Notes under the pieces: model-generated | What the model saw: the letters and a program-made list of their open reading frames with translations, nothing else | Told to the model about the DNA's origin: nothing | Databases searched by the model: none | Made by a program: the position numbers and the translations under genes | Source: CAIYRG01 sp964494505 | Lineage (GTDB): Bacteria > Pseudomonadota > Alphaproteobacteria > Micropepsales > Micropepsaceae | Reading direction: 5' to 3' | Length of the DNA: 64,000 nucleotides | Assembly (NCBI GenBank): GCA_964494505.1 | Contig: CAZBRO010000016.1 | Span: forward strand, 45,112 to 109,111 | Shown here: in pieces, positions 50,238 to 58,025 of the stretch | Layout of the letters: each line of letters begins with the position of its first letter | Position numbering within the stretch: the stretch's first letter is position 1

Positions 50238-52769
50238 TTAAGGATTGCGCAGCTTGCCCGCGGGTTTGGCCGAAAGTGCAGCAAAACCGCCGAAAAGTCC
50301 GAGAACGAGCGTGGCGGCTGCTCCTCCCAAAATCGTGACCGCAACCGCCTGTCCGGCGAAAACGAAAGGAACCTTGAGCACGAAATGGGCGACCCCCCAG
50401 GAGGCGAGGGTGCCTGCGGCAAGGGCGGCCACTCCGGAGAGCGCGCCTAAAAGGCCGTATTCGACCGCGTAGACGCGCGCCAGGCGCCCCCGCGTCGCGC
50501 CAAGTACCTTCAGCACCACCGCATCGTACAGCCGCGCCCGGTGCCCGGCCGCAATCGCGCCCGCCAGAACCAGCACGCCGGCCAATATCGTGACGAGGCT
50601 CGCAATGGCGATGCCGCGGGACAGCGCTTGCAGCATCTCGCCGAGCTGCACCAGCGCCTCCTTGGTGCGCACCACGGTGACGTTGGGGTAATTCTTCGAC
50701 ACCGCGGCGAACATTTCCTGTTCCTCGCGCGGGGTGCCGGCTCGAACCGACGCGACGAAGCTGTGCGGCGCGAGATCGACCGTGCCCGGCGAGACCGTGT
50801 AGATGAAGTTCACGCCGCCGGTCGAGAAATCGACGTCCCGCAGATTGAAGATGCGCATCTCGATCTCGCGGCCGGCGATGTTGATCGAGATGGTGTCGCC
50901 GATCTTCAGCCCGAGCCCCTTGGCGAGGTCGCGGTCGAAAGAGAGCAGCGTCTCGCCCTTGTAATCGGCGGGCCACCAGTCCGGGCCCTCCACCACGTTC
51001 GCGTTCTTCGGCTTGGTCGTGGTGTAGGTGACGCCGCGGTCGCCGTTCACCGCCCAGCGCGCCGAGTCCGCGACGGGGGCTTTCTCCACCGGGACGCCGT
51101 TCAGCCTGACGATGCGGCCGCGCAGGATCGGCGTGGCGACGTAATCGGCGCTGCCGGGAAATCCGTTGATCAGTTTCGCGAAGGCCGCACTCTGGTTCTG
51201 CTGGATGTCGATGAAGAAGAAGCTCGGGACGCGCGCCGGCAACTGGTCCTCGACCTGCGCGTCCACGCTCGCCCGTGTCAGGGTCACGGTCGCAAGCAGG
51301 GTCAGCCCCAGGCCCAGCGCCACCACGATGCTGGCCGTAGGCGTCCCCGGACGGGTGAGATTGGCGAGCGCGAGGCGCAGGATTTGGGAACGCTGCCGCG
51401 GCAATTGGGCCAGACCCCGGCGGAGCGCAAACGCGATCAGCCGGAGCACGATCAGCACGCCGATAGTCCCGCCCAGGAAGCCCGCGCTGAACCATTTGTA
51501 GGGCGAAAGAAGGATCGACAGCGCCCCGATCAGGATGAACGCGCCAAGGGCGGCCAGACGATAGGGCCAGCGGCCGTGGTGCGAGGAAGGCGCCACCAGA
51601 TCGCGGAAAAGTCCCGCCGGTGCGATTTCGCGTGCGCGCGCCAGTGGCGGAATGGCGAAACCCAGCGCCGCCAGCGCGCCGAACACGGCCGCGATCAGCA
51701 ACGGAGCGGTATAGACGGCGTAACGGGCGGGCGCGGGGATGTCGGCGCCGAAGAAATGCTCGACGGCAAAGGGAAGCGCGGCCCCGATGGCAAGGCCCAG
51801 CACCAGCCCCAAGGCCGACACCGCCATGATCTGCAGCAGATAGATCAGGAATATCTGGCCGCCTTCCGCGCCCATCGCCTTCAGCGTGGCGATGGTTGCC
51901 CGTTTGCGTTCGAGAAACGCCTCGACCGCTTGCCCGGCGCCGACGCCCGCCACGATCAGCGCGGTCAAGCCGACGAGGGTCAGGAACATCGTCGCCTGCT
52001 CGACGAATCGCGTCACCTGGGGGAGCGCGTTGCTTTTGTCGTTGATCTCCCACGCGGCCTGGGGAAAGCGCTTCTCGACATCGGCGCGGAAGGCCTCCGG
52101 CGTTGCAGGCCTCGTGAAGGCAATCCGATAGGCGTAGGCGGTGAGGCTCCCCGGCGTCGTCAGGTGCGCCCGCTCCAGCCCCTCCCGCGACACCAGCACA
52201 TGGGGTCCGAGCGCAAATCCCGCCGCCACCCGGTCGGGCTCGGAAACGATGCGGGCACGAAGCACGAATTCGGCATCGCCCATGCGGACGATGTCGCCGG
52301 GTTTGAGCGCAAGGCGCGCCAGCAGCGCGTCTTCGGCCACCGCGCCGCAGCGCATGGCATCGCAGGCCAGGGCGGATTGCAGCGGCAAGGCAGGCGCAAG
52401 CTCGGTCGCGCCGATCAATGGATAGGCTCCGTCCACCGCCTTCAACTCCACGAGCGTGCGCGATACCGGATTTTTCGCATCCGACGCCATGGTGCGCAGC
52501 GCCGCCGATTCCGTGATTGCTCCGTACCCGGAGAATAGCTTCAATTCGGCCTCGGTCGCGGGCTGGTACAGCCGCTGCAACCGGATATCGCCGCCCAGGA
52601 GCGTGCGCCCCTGCTCGGAAAGGCCGGTCAGGAACGCCTGGCCCAGCGATCCGACGCCTGCGATGGCGGCAACGCCCAATGTTAGCGCGGCGAGGAAGAT
52701 GCGGAAACCGGCAAGGCCGCTTCGGAGCTCGCGCCGTGCAAACCGGACCGCAAGCGCGAGCCCGCTCAT
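50238..52769 (-). CDS. FtsX-like ABC permease (YbbP family)
   Basis: An 843-residue permease with ten predicted helices and two FtsX-like repeats. N-terminal LAVRFARRELRSGLAGFRIFLAALTLGVAAIAG is the family hallmark, as are FLERKRATIATLKAMGA and YDAVVLKVLGATRGRLARVY, the two coupling helices. The large periplasmic domain lies between. It pairs with the ATPase gene at 52933 and the divergent lysophospholipase tesA at 53706, an association conserved in many Proteobacteria. Substrate is unknown, probably lipid-related. The ATG at 52769 is the family start. Confidence 0.93.
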   Translation of the reverse strand: MSGLALAVRFARRELRSGLAGFRIFLAALTLGVAAIAGVGSLGQAFLTGLSEQGRTLLGGDIRLQRLYQPATEAELKLFSGYGAITESAALRTMASDAKNPVSRTLVELKAVDGAYPLIGATELAPALPLQSALACDAMRCGAVAEDALLARLALKPGDIVRMGDAEFVLRARIVSEPDRVAAGFALGPHVLVSREGLERAHLTTPGSLTAYAYRIAFTRPATPEAFRADVEKRFPQAAWEINDKSNALPQVTRFVEQATMFLTLVGLTALIVAGVGAGQAVEAFLERKRATIATLKAMGAEGGQIFLIYLLQIMAVSALGLVLGLAIGAALPFAVEHFFGADIPAPARYAVYTAPLLIAAVFGALAALGFAIPPLARAREIAPAGLFRDLVAPSSHHGRWPYRLAALGAFILIGALSILLSPYKWFSAGFLGGTIGVLIVLRLIAFALRRGLAQLPRQRSQILRLALANLTRPGTPTASIVVALGLGLTLLATVTLTRASVDAQVEDQLPARVPSFFFIDIQQNQSAAFAKLINGFPGSADYVATPILRGRIVRLNGVPVEKAPVADSARWAVNGDRGVTYTTTKPKNANVVEGPDWWPADYKGETLLSFDRDLAKGLGLKIGDTISINIAGREIEMRIFNLRDVDFSTGGVNFIYTVSPGTVDLAPHSFVASVRAGTPREEQEMFAAVSKNYPNVTVVRTKEALVQLGEMLQALSRGIAIASLVTILAGVLVLAGAIAAGHRARLYDAVVLKVLGATRGRLARVYAVEYGLLGALSGVAALAAGTLASWGVAHFVLKVPFVFAGQAVAVTILGGAAATLVLGLFGGFAALSAKPAGKLRNP

Positions 52770-52781
52770 GGCATTTCTTTC

Positions 52782-52909
52782 CCCTCTCCCCTCGCGGGAG
52801 AGGGCGGCGGCGAGGAGCGCACTCGCGCGACCGGCCGGCGGGAGAGGGGGGATTTTGCACCCCCCCACCCTGAGCGCTTCGCGCTCCGACCTCCCCACAA
52901 GGGGGAGGT
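52782..52909 (+). repeat. Palindromic repeat cluster between ybbA- and ybbP-type genes
   Basis: Three hairpins occupy the 163-base gap between the ATPase stop and the permease start. They are CCCTCTCCC-CTCGC-GGGAGAGGG (52782-52804), GAGCGC-TTC-GCGCTC (52872-52886) and ACCTCCCC-ACAAG-GGGGAGGT (52889-52909). They belong to the same word family as 40318-40377. Their presence inside an expected operon could affect permease expression. Confidence 0.75.
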
Positions 52910-52932
52910 GAAAAAACGCTGCGGCGCTGCGT

Positions 52933-53682
52933 TCATTTTGCTGCTGCCGGCTGGCGGATGCGGTTCTCCGTTTCCGCCACAATCAGGCCGTCCTTCATGT
53001 GCAGGATGCGGTCGCAGCGGGCGGCCAGCGTCTGCTCATGGGTGACCAGGAACAACGTCGCGTTCACGCGGCCCCGCAAGGAGAACAGAAGATCGGCCAC
53101 CGCCGCTCCCGTCGCTCCGTCGAGATTGCCGGTCGGCTCGTCGGCGAACAGCACCTTGGGCTCGTGCACGATGGCGCGCGCGAGTGCGACGCGCTGTTGC
53201 TCGCCGCCGGACAATTGGCCCGGGTAGTGATCGAGCCGATGCGCGAGCCCGACGGCTTCAAGGGCTTCGCGGGCGCGCACGAATGCGTCGGCCCGTTTCA
53301 GCAGCTCCAGCGGCACGGCCACGTTCTCGAGCGCCGTCATCGTGGGGACCAGATGAAACGACTGGAACACGATCCCGACATGCTCGCGGCGGAAGCGCGC
53401 CAAGGCGTCCTCGCTCAAGCCCGTCAGCAGCTCGCCCGCAACGCTGACGCGCCCCGCGGTCGCGGTTTCGAGCCCGGCGGCAACCATCAGCAGCGAGGAT
53501 TTGCCCGAGCCGGATGGCCCCAGGAGCGCCACGGCTTCGCCGGGTTCCACCGCCACCGATACCCCGTTCAGGATGTTGACCGGTCCCGCCGCGCTCGCCA
53601 ATGTCAGCCGCACATCCTCGATGAGGATGGCGGGCGCGTTCGCTACAGGGGGCGGCGTGTGGCGTGGGGCGGATGCTCGCAT
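52933..53682 (-). CDS. ABC transporter ATP-binding protein (YbbA/LolD family)
   Basis: A 249-residue MacB/LolD-type ATPase. Walker A GPSGSGKSS is at 55-63, the Q-loop is VFQSFHLVPTMTALENV, the signature is LSGGEQQRVALARAI, and Walker B is VLFADEPTGNLD with the switch His in LVTHEQTL. The adjacent FtsX-like permease is its partner. The first 18 residues are Pro/Ala-rich and a later start is possible. It diverges from tesA with a 23-base gap, so promoter regions of the two overlap. Confidence 0.94.
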   Translation of the reverse strand: MRASAPRHTPPPVANAPAILIEDVRLTLASAAGPVNILNGVSVAVEPGEAVALLGPSGSGKSSLLMVAAGLETATAGRVSVAGELLTGLSEDALARFRREHVGIVFQSFHLVPTMTALENVAVPLELLKRADAFVRAREALEAVGLAHRLDHYPGQLSGGEQQRVALARAIVHEPKVLFADEPTGNLDGATGAAVADLLFSLRGRVNATLFLVTHEQTLAARCDRILHMKDGLIVAETENRIRQPAAAK

Positions 53683-53705
53683 AACGGGGTCAGGCGATAG
53701 TGACC

Positions 53706-54374
53706 ATGGGCCTTGCCTTCAAGACAATTCTTCCGGCGGTGCTGTTGGCAATGGCCTTTTCTGGACCGGCCGACGCCGCGGCGAGGACGGTGCGCATCCT
53801 GGCGCTGGGCGACAGCCTGACCGCCGGCTACGGCGTGCCGCCCGGTGCGGATTTCCCGACCCGGCTCGAGCGGGCGCTGAAGGCCAAGGGGCTGAACGTC
53901 GCGGTGATCAATGGCGGGGTTTCGGGCGATACCAGCGCGGACGGCCTGGCGCGCCTCGATTACACGCTGGGCGATCCCAAGGCCCCGCCCGACGCGGCCA
54001 TTGTCGAACTCGGCGCCAACGATGCGCTGCGCGGGCTTTCCCCCGCCGACATGGAGCGCAATCTGGATGCGATTCTGGCGAAGCTGAAAGCCCGCAATAT
54101 CGCGATCCTGGTCGCCGGGATGAAAAGCCCGCGCAGTCTCGGGCCCGCTTATGTGGCGGAGTACGATGCGGTATTCCCGCGGCTCGCGAAGAAATACGGC
54201 GCGCTGTACTATCCGTTTTTCCTGGACGGCGTCGTGCTCGACCGGACCCTGATCCAGGCCGATGGGCTCCATCCCAACCCGGCAGGCGTGGACGTCATCG
54301 CCGGCAAGATGACGCCGCTGGTGACGCAGCTCGTGCAGCGGGTTCAAGCGGCGCCCGCCAAATCGGCGCAATAA
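53706..54374 (+). CDS. tesA: SGNH/GDSL esterase (TesA-type lysophospholipase/arylesterase)
   Basis: A 222-residue exported GDSL hydrolase. A signal peptide (residues 1-25) precedes block I ILALGDSLTAGYG with nucleophile Ser37. INGGVSGDTSADGL is block II, ELGANDALRG is block III with the Asn of the oxyanion hole, and QADGLHPN is block V with catalytic Asp and His. It resembles TesA, which hydrolyses thioesters, lysophospholipids or aryl esters. ATG at 53706 is used; the GTG two codons earlier is an alternative. It sits divergently from the YbbA/YbbP system, as in many Proteobacteria. Confidence 0.93.
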   Translation: MGLAFKTILPAVLLAMAFSGPADAAARTVRILALGDSLTAGYGVPPGADFPTRLERALKAKGLNVAVINGGVSGDTSADGLARLDYTLGDPKAPPDAAIVELGANDALRGLSPADMERNLDAILAKLKARNIAILVAGMKSPRSLGPAYVAEYDAVFPRLAKKYGALYYPFFLDGVVLDRTLIQADGLHPNPAGVDVIAGKMTPLVTQLVQRVQAAPAKSAQ

Positions 54375-54434
54375 TCGCCGGATGATTCGGACTCCCAGCG
54401 CCCATGCCTGCCGCTCCCGACGCGGGGAGGTCCG

Positions 54435-55967
54435 ATGATTGCCCGGCTCGTTTCGGTAGCGGGATTCACCCTGCTCTCGCGCATCACCGGCTTTGTCCGC
54501 GACATCCTGATGGCGGCGATCCTCGGACAGGGCGTGCTGTCCGACGCCTTCGTGGTCGCGTTCCTGTTCCCGAATTATTTCCGCGCCATCTTCGGCGAAG
54601 GCACCATCAATCCTGCCTTCCTGCCGCGCTATGCCGCGCTGATGGCCAAGGGCGAGTCCGCGGCCGCGGCCCGCTTCGCCGACCGCGTCTTTTCCTGGCA
54701 GATGGCGGCGCAGCTTCTGATCCTGGTGCTGGCTCTGGCCGCGATGCCGGCTTTGGTGCTGCTGCTGGCGCCGGGCTTTGCGGCCGATCCCGGCCAGATG
54801 TCGCTCACGGTGGCGCTGGCGCGGATCACCTTTCCCTATTTGATCCTCACGGTCGTGGCGGTGCAGCTTTCCGCCATGCTGAACGCCATCGAAAGATTCT
54901 GGGCGGCGGCGGCGTGGTCGAACCTGCTCAACCTGTCGATGATCGCTACGCTGCTGGCGGCGCCGTGGTTTCCCAACGCCGCCTATGCCGCCGCGATGGG
55001 CGTTCTCCTCGGGGGCGTGCTGCAGCTTTTTTTCATTCTCTGGGCGGCGGCCCGCGAAAGCCTCACTCTGCGCATCTCCATCCCGCGCTGGACACCGGAG
55101 ATAAAGGAGTTCTTCAAAGCCTTCGGCGCGGTGACGTTCGGCGCGGCGAGCGTCGTGGTGGCGCCCTTCATCGACACCGTGATCGCGAGCTTCCTCCCCA
55201 CCGGCAGCCGCACCGCGCTCTATTATGCCGACCGCATCAACCAGCTTCCCTTGGGCGTGCTCGGCATCGCGCTCGGCACCGTGCTGCTGCCGGAAATGTC
55301 CGCGCGTCTTGCGAAGAAAGACACGGCCGGCTCCGATTCCGCGCAGAACCGCGCCGCCGCGCTGTCGCTGCTTTCGACGCTGCCCTTTGCCGTGGCATTC
55401 CTCACCGTCCCCGACATCATCATGCGCGGGCTGTTCGCCCACGGCGCGTTCGACCGCTCGGCGGCGGAATTATCGGCCGTTGCACTCGCCGCCTATGGCG
55501 TGGGCCTGCCCGCCTTCGCGCTGGTGCGCATCGTCGCCTCCACATTCTACGCCCGCCACGACACCGCGACCCCTGTGCGCGCGACCGTCACCTCCATCGC
55601 GGTGAACATCGCGCTCAAGCTGATCCTGGTGTGGGGTTTCCATTTCGGCATCGCAGGGATCGCGCTTGGGACGGCATTCGGCGCCTGGGTGAATGTCGGG
55701 CTCCTGGTTTGGATGGGGCGGCGGCGCGGGCTTCTCCGCATCGACGGCAATTTCCGCCGCGCGGTTGGGCCCGTTCTCCTGGCCGCGATGGCCGTGGGGG
55801 TCGGCGCCTGGGTGGGCGCGATGGGGGGCGGGCTCGCCGCCGAACGCATCGGTCATTTGCAGGATGAGATCGCGCTTGGCGGCGCGGTGCTGCTGGCCTC
55901 TATTCTCTATGGCGGCGTGGTGGTCCTCTTTCGCCGCGCCCTGCCGTTCAAGGAAGCCGCGGCATGA
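54435..55967 (+). CDS. murJ: Lipid II flippase MurJ
   Basis: A 510-residue MOP-superfamily transporter with about 14 helices that moves lipid II across the inner membrane for peptidoglycan synthesis. The N-terminus LVSVAGFTLLSRITGFVRDILMAAILG is the MurJ hallmark. EGTINPAFLPRYA and YYADRINQLPLGVLGIALGTVLLPEMS carry the conserved acidic and Arg residues of the central cavity. A GGGAGG ribosome-binding sequence lies four bases before ATG 54435. The stop overlaps the thpR start (ATGA). Confidence 0.97.
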   Translation: MIARLVSVAGFTLLSRITGFVRDILMAAILGQGVLSDAFVVAFLFPNYFRAIFGEGTINPAFLPRYAALMAKGESAAAARFADRVFSWQMAAQLLILVLALAAMPALVLLLAPGFAADPGQMSLTVALARITFPYLILTVVAVQLSAMLNAIERFWAAAAWSNLLNLSMIATLLAAPWFPNAAYAAAMGVLLGGVLQLFFILWAAARESLTLRISIPRWTPEIKEFFKAFGAVTFGAASVVVAPFIDTVIASFLPTGSRTALYYADRINQLPLGVLGIALGTVLLPEMSARLAKKDTAGSDSAQNRAAALSLLSTLPFAVAFLTVPDIIMRGLFAHGAFDRSAAELSAVALAAYGVGLPAFALVRIVASTFYARHDTATPVRATVTSIAVNIALKLILVWGFHFGIAGIALGTAFGAWVNVGLLVWMGRRRGLLRIDGNFRRAVGPVLLAAMAVGVGAWVGAMGGGLAAERIGHLQDEIALGGAVLLASILYGGVVVLFRRALPFKEAAA

Positions 55968-56512
55968 TCCGCCTTTTCGTCGCGCTGGAACTGCCGGAAG
56001 CCGTGCGCGACCGGCTGACGTCGCTCGAAGGGGGCGTGCCCGGTGCGCGCTGGGCGGGCGATGAGCAATTGCATCTGACGCTCCGCTTCATCGGCGAGGT
56101 GGACGAGAACGTCGCCCATGACATCGACGACGCGCTCGCGACCATCCGCGCGCCCTCGTTCGTGCTGGAAATTGCGGGCGTCGGCGAATTCGGCGGCAAG
56201 AATCCGCGCGCGCTGTGGGCGGGCGTGCGCGGAAGCGATGCGCTCGGCCATCTGCAGAAGAAAGTCGAGACGGCGCTGCAGCGGATCGGGCTCCCCGCCG
56301 AGGAGCGCAAATTCTCCGCCCATGTGACGCTCGCCCGCCTGCGCGGGGCGCCGCGCGAGAAGGTGGTGCAATTCCTCACCCATCACGCGCTGTTCGCGAG
56401 CGGCCCGTTCAAGGTGGATCGCTTTGTCTTGTTTTCGAGCCATCTCGGCAGCGGCGGCTCGGTCTACCACGCGGAGCGGATTTATCCGCTTGCGCGGGCG
56501 AACGGTGAGTAG
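55964..56512 (+). CDS. thpR: RNA 2',3'-cyclic phosphodiesterase (2H family)
   Basis: A 182-residue 2H phosphoesterase. The two catalytic HxTx motifs are HLTL (37-40) and HVTL (120-123). RLFVALELPEAVRDRL at the start is typical of the family. It opens 2',3'-cyclic phosphates at RNA ends in vitro; the cellular role is uncertain. The start overlaps the murJ stop by four bases, so it is coupled to a cell-wall gene, though no functional link is known. The two genes form a plus-strand unit with tesA, 60 bases upstream. Confidence 0.94.
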   Translation: MIRLFVALELPEAVRDRLTSLEGGVPGARWAGDEQLHLTLRFIGEVDENVAHDIDDALATIRAPSFVLEIAGVGEFGGKNPRALWAGVRGSDALGHLQKKVETALQRIGLPAEERKFSAHVTLARLRGAPREKVVQFLTHHALFASGPFKVDRFVLFSSHLGSGGSVYHAERIYPLARANGE

Positions 56513-56543
56513 CGAATATCCGCCATTCGCCATTCGCCATTCT

Positions 56544-56942
56544 CTATTCGCTTTCTTCAATCGCTTCCATGCCGTGGTCGGACAATCCGAAATGATGCCC
56601 GATCTCGTGGATCAGCACATGGCGCACGATGTGACCGAGCGGTTCGGGATGTTCGGCCCAGAAATCCAGGATCGGCCGCCGGTAGAGGAAAATCATGGTC
56701 TGGCCATGCGAGGAAAACCCGCCTTCCTGCGCTGCGAGATCGGGCCCCTGGAACAGGCCGAGAATATCGAAGCCGCTTTCCAGCTCCATGTCTTCGATGA
56801 CGTCGTCGTCGGGGAAGTCCTGCACCATGAAGACGATATCGCCGGTGAGCGCGCGGAAATCTTCCGGCAGGCTCGCAAACGCCTCGCGCGCGAGGGTTTC
56901 GATGTCGTCGAGCGTGGGCGAGGGGGCGTTCGTCCAATCCAT
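56544..56942 (-). CDS. Metallopeptidase-family (zincin) protein
   Basis: A 132-residue small zincin. The metal motif HEIGHHFGLSD gives His112, Glu113, His116 and a third ligand Asp122, the HExxHxxGxxD form seen in the minimal MMP-like family. The N-terminal half is acidic (QDFPDDDVIEDMELES). The protein is cytoplasmic with no signal. Substrates of this family are unknown. It lies between the convergent thpR and divergent phhB genes, 56 bases from the phhB start. Confidence 0.9.
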   Translation of the reverse strand: MDWTNAPSPTLDDIETLAREAFASLPEDFRALTGDIVFMVQDFPDDDVIEDMELESGFDILGLFQGPDLAAQEGGFSSHGQTMIFLYRRPILDFWAEHPEPLGHIVRHVLIHEIGHHFGLSDHGMEAIEESE

Positions 56943-56998
56943 GCGTTAAGATGCACAGAGGCATGGGCCTCGCGCAATCGCGGGATCGGGAGGACGGC

Positions 56999-57286
56999 AT
57001 GGGAAAGCTCGAAGGCCAGGCGCGCAAAGACGCTCTCGCCGAACTCACCGATTGGCACGAGGTTCAGGGCCGCGACGCCATCGCCAGGACATTCGTCTTC
57101 ACGGATTTCAACGAGGCTTTCGGCTTCATGGCGCGCGCGGCGCTGGTTGCGGAAAAGATGGACCATCATCCCGAATGGTCGAATGTCTACAAAACGGTGG
57201 AGGTGACGCTCTCCACCCACGATGCGGGCGGCGTTACCGTAAAAGACATCGCGCTCGCCAAGGCGATGGACCGATTCGGCGCCTGA
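56999..57286 (+). CDS. phhB: 4a-hydroxytetrahydrobiopterin dehydratase (PCD/DCoH)
   Basis: A 95-residue pterin-4a-carbinolamine dehydratase. The catalytic segment is EKMDHHPEWSNVYKTVEV with the His pair and Trp, and STHDAGGVTVKDIALAKAMD follows. It recycles tetrahydrobiopterin after phenylalanine hydroxylation or acts as a molybdopterin-related dehydratase. ATG at 56999 has GGGAGG five bases before it; an upstream in-frame ATG at 56951 would add 16 residues. No phenylalanine hydroxylase gene is adjacent. Confidence 0.93.
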   Translation: MGKLEGQARKDALAELTDWHEVQGRDAIARTFVFTDFNEAFGFMARAALVAEKMDHHPEWSNVYKTVEVTLSTHDAGGVTVKDIALAKAMDRFGA

Positions 57287-57371
57287 TAAGCGTGACCGCT
57301 GCACTCCGATCGGCCGGAACCATGACTTCCGCCACGGCGTTCTGTCAGGTGAAGAGAAATCGGAGGTTCGC

Positions 57372-57596
57372 ATGGCGGAGGTTCGGGAGACTCGAATCGT
57401 CAAGGAACATGAGCGCACGTCAAACGGCGCAACGCCGTGGCTCGCTTTTCTGGTTGGCGCGTTGCTGATCGCCGTTGTCGCGATCTTCCTGATGAATGCG
57501 CGCGGCCACATCACGACGCCGTTTGGGAACGCAGACTTGAACGTGAAGTCGCCGGTGACCGCGACGGCTCCAGCGAACTCCGCGCCTGCGCGATAA
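57372..57596 (+). CDS. Small single-pass membrane protein, first of a tandem pair
   Basis: A 74-residue protein with a charged N-terminus (MAEVRETRIVKEHER), one transmembrane helix (residues 22-42, ending FLMNARGHI) and a short Ala/Pro/Thr tail. A GGAGG sequence lies six bases before the ATG. It has no recognised family. The next gene, 15 bases downstream, has the same plan: EVRE motif, helix ending LMN, then a short strand and a Thr/Pro tail, so the two are tandem paralogues. Confidence 0.75.
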   Translation: MAEVRETRIVKEHERTSNGATPWLAFLVGALLIAVVAIFLMNARGHITTPFGNADLNVKSPVTATAPANSAPAR

Positions 57597-57611
57597 CAAT
57601 CGGAGGACATC

Positions 57612-58007
57612 ATGGACGAGGTGCACGAGGTTCGCGAAGTCCGCGAAGTTCCCGTCGCGGTGGAAAGACGCCGCGGCTGGGGTGCGTTGCCGTTGGTCAT
57701 GTTCCTGATCGGCGGCTTGGCGGTCGCAGCTGTGGTGGTTGTGCTGATGAACACGCATGTGACGATATCCTGGCCGGGCGGCCAGGTGAATCTGGGTACG
57801 AATCCACCGGTCGCGAGCGTGGAAAATACAACGCCCGCGCCGGTTACAACGGCGCAGACGGACACCGCGAACCCGGCCATCGCCAACGAGCTGCCCGGAA
57901 CGAACCAAACCGCGCCGGCCGACACGACGGCCACGCCGGCAAATCCGGAGACGCCGCCAGCGGCCACTCCGCCGGCCAATCCCGGCACGACGACGGATAA
58001 TCAATAG
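57612..58007 (+). CDS. Small single-pass membrane protein, second of a tandem pair
   Basis: A 131-residue protein. An N-terminus of repeated EV words (EVHEVREVREVPV) is followed by a transmembrane helix at about 26-46 ending VLMNTHVTI. The next segment SWPGGQVNLGTNPP is like the GNADLNVKSP of the upstream paralogue. A long tail of Thr, Ala, Pro and Asn follows, likely unstructured and outside the membrane. GGAGG lies seven bases before the ATG. Function unknown. It converges with the carboxylesterase gene with 18 bases between stops. Confidence 0.75.
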   Translation: MDEVHEVREVREVPVAVERRRGWGALPLVMFLIGGLAVAAVVVVLMNTHVTISWPGGQVNLGTNPPVASVENTTPAPVTTAQTDTANPAIANELPGTNQTAPADTTATPANPETPPAATPPANPGTTTDNQ

Positions 58008-58025
58008 GCCAGTCCGGGCCGTGCT

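Noticed and set aside
50541..55442. Long antisense frames opposite ybbP (plus) and opposite tesA/murJ (minus)
   Set aside because: Both mirror genes with clear family motifs and have shadow-type composition.
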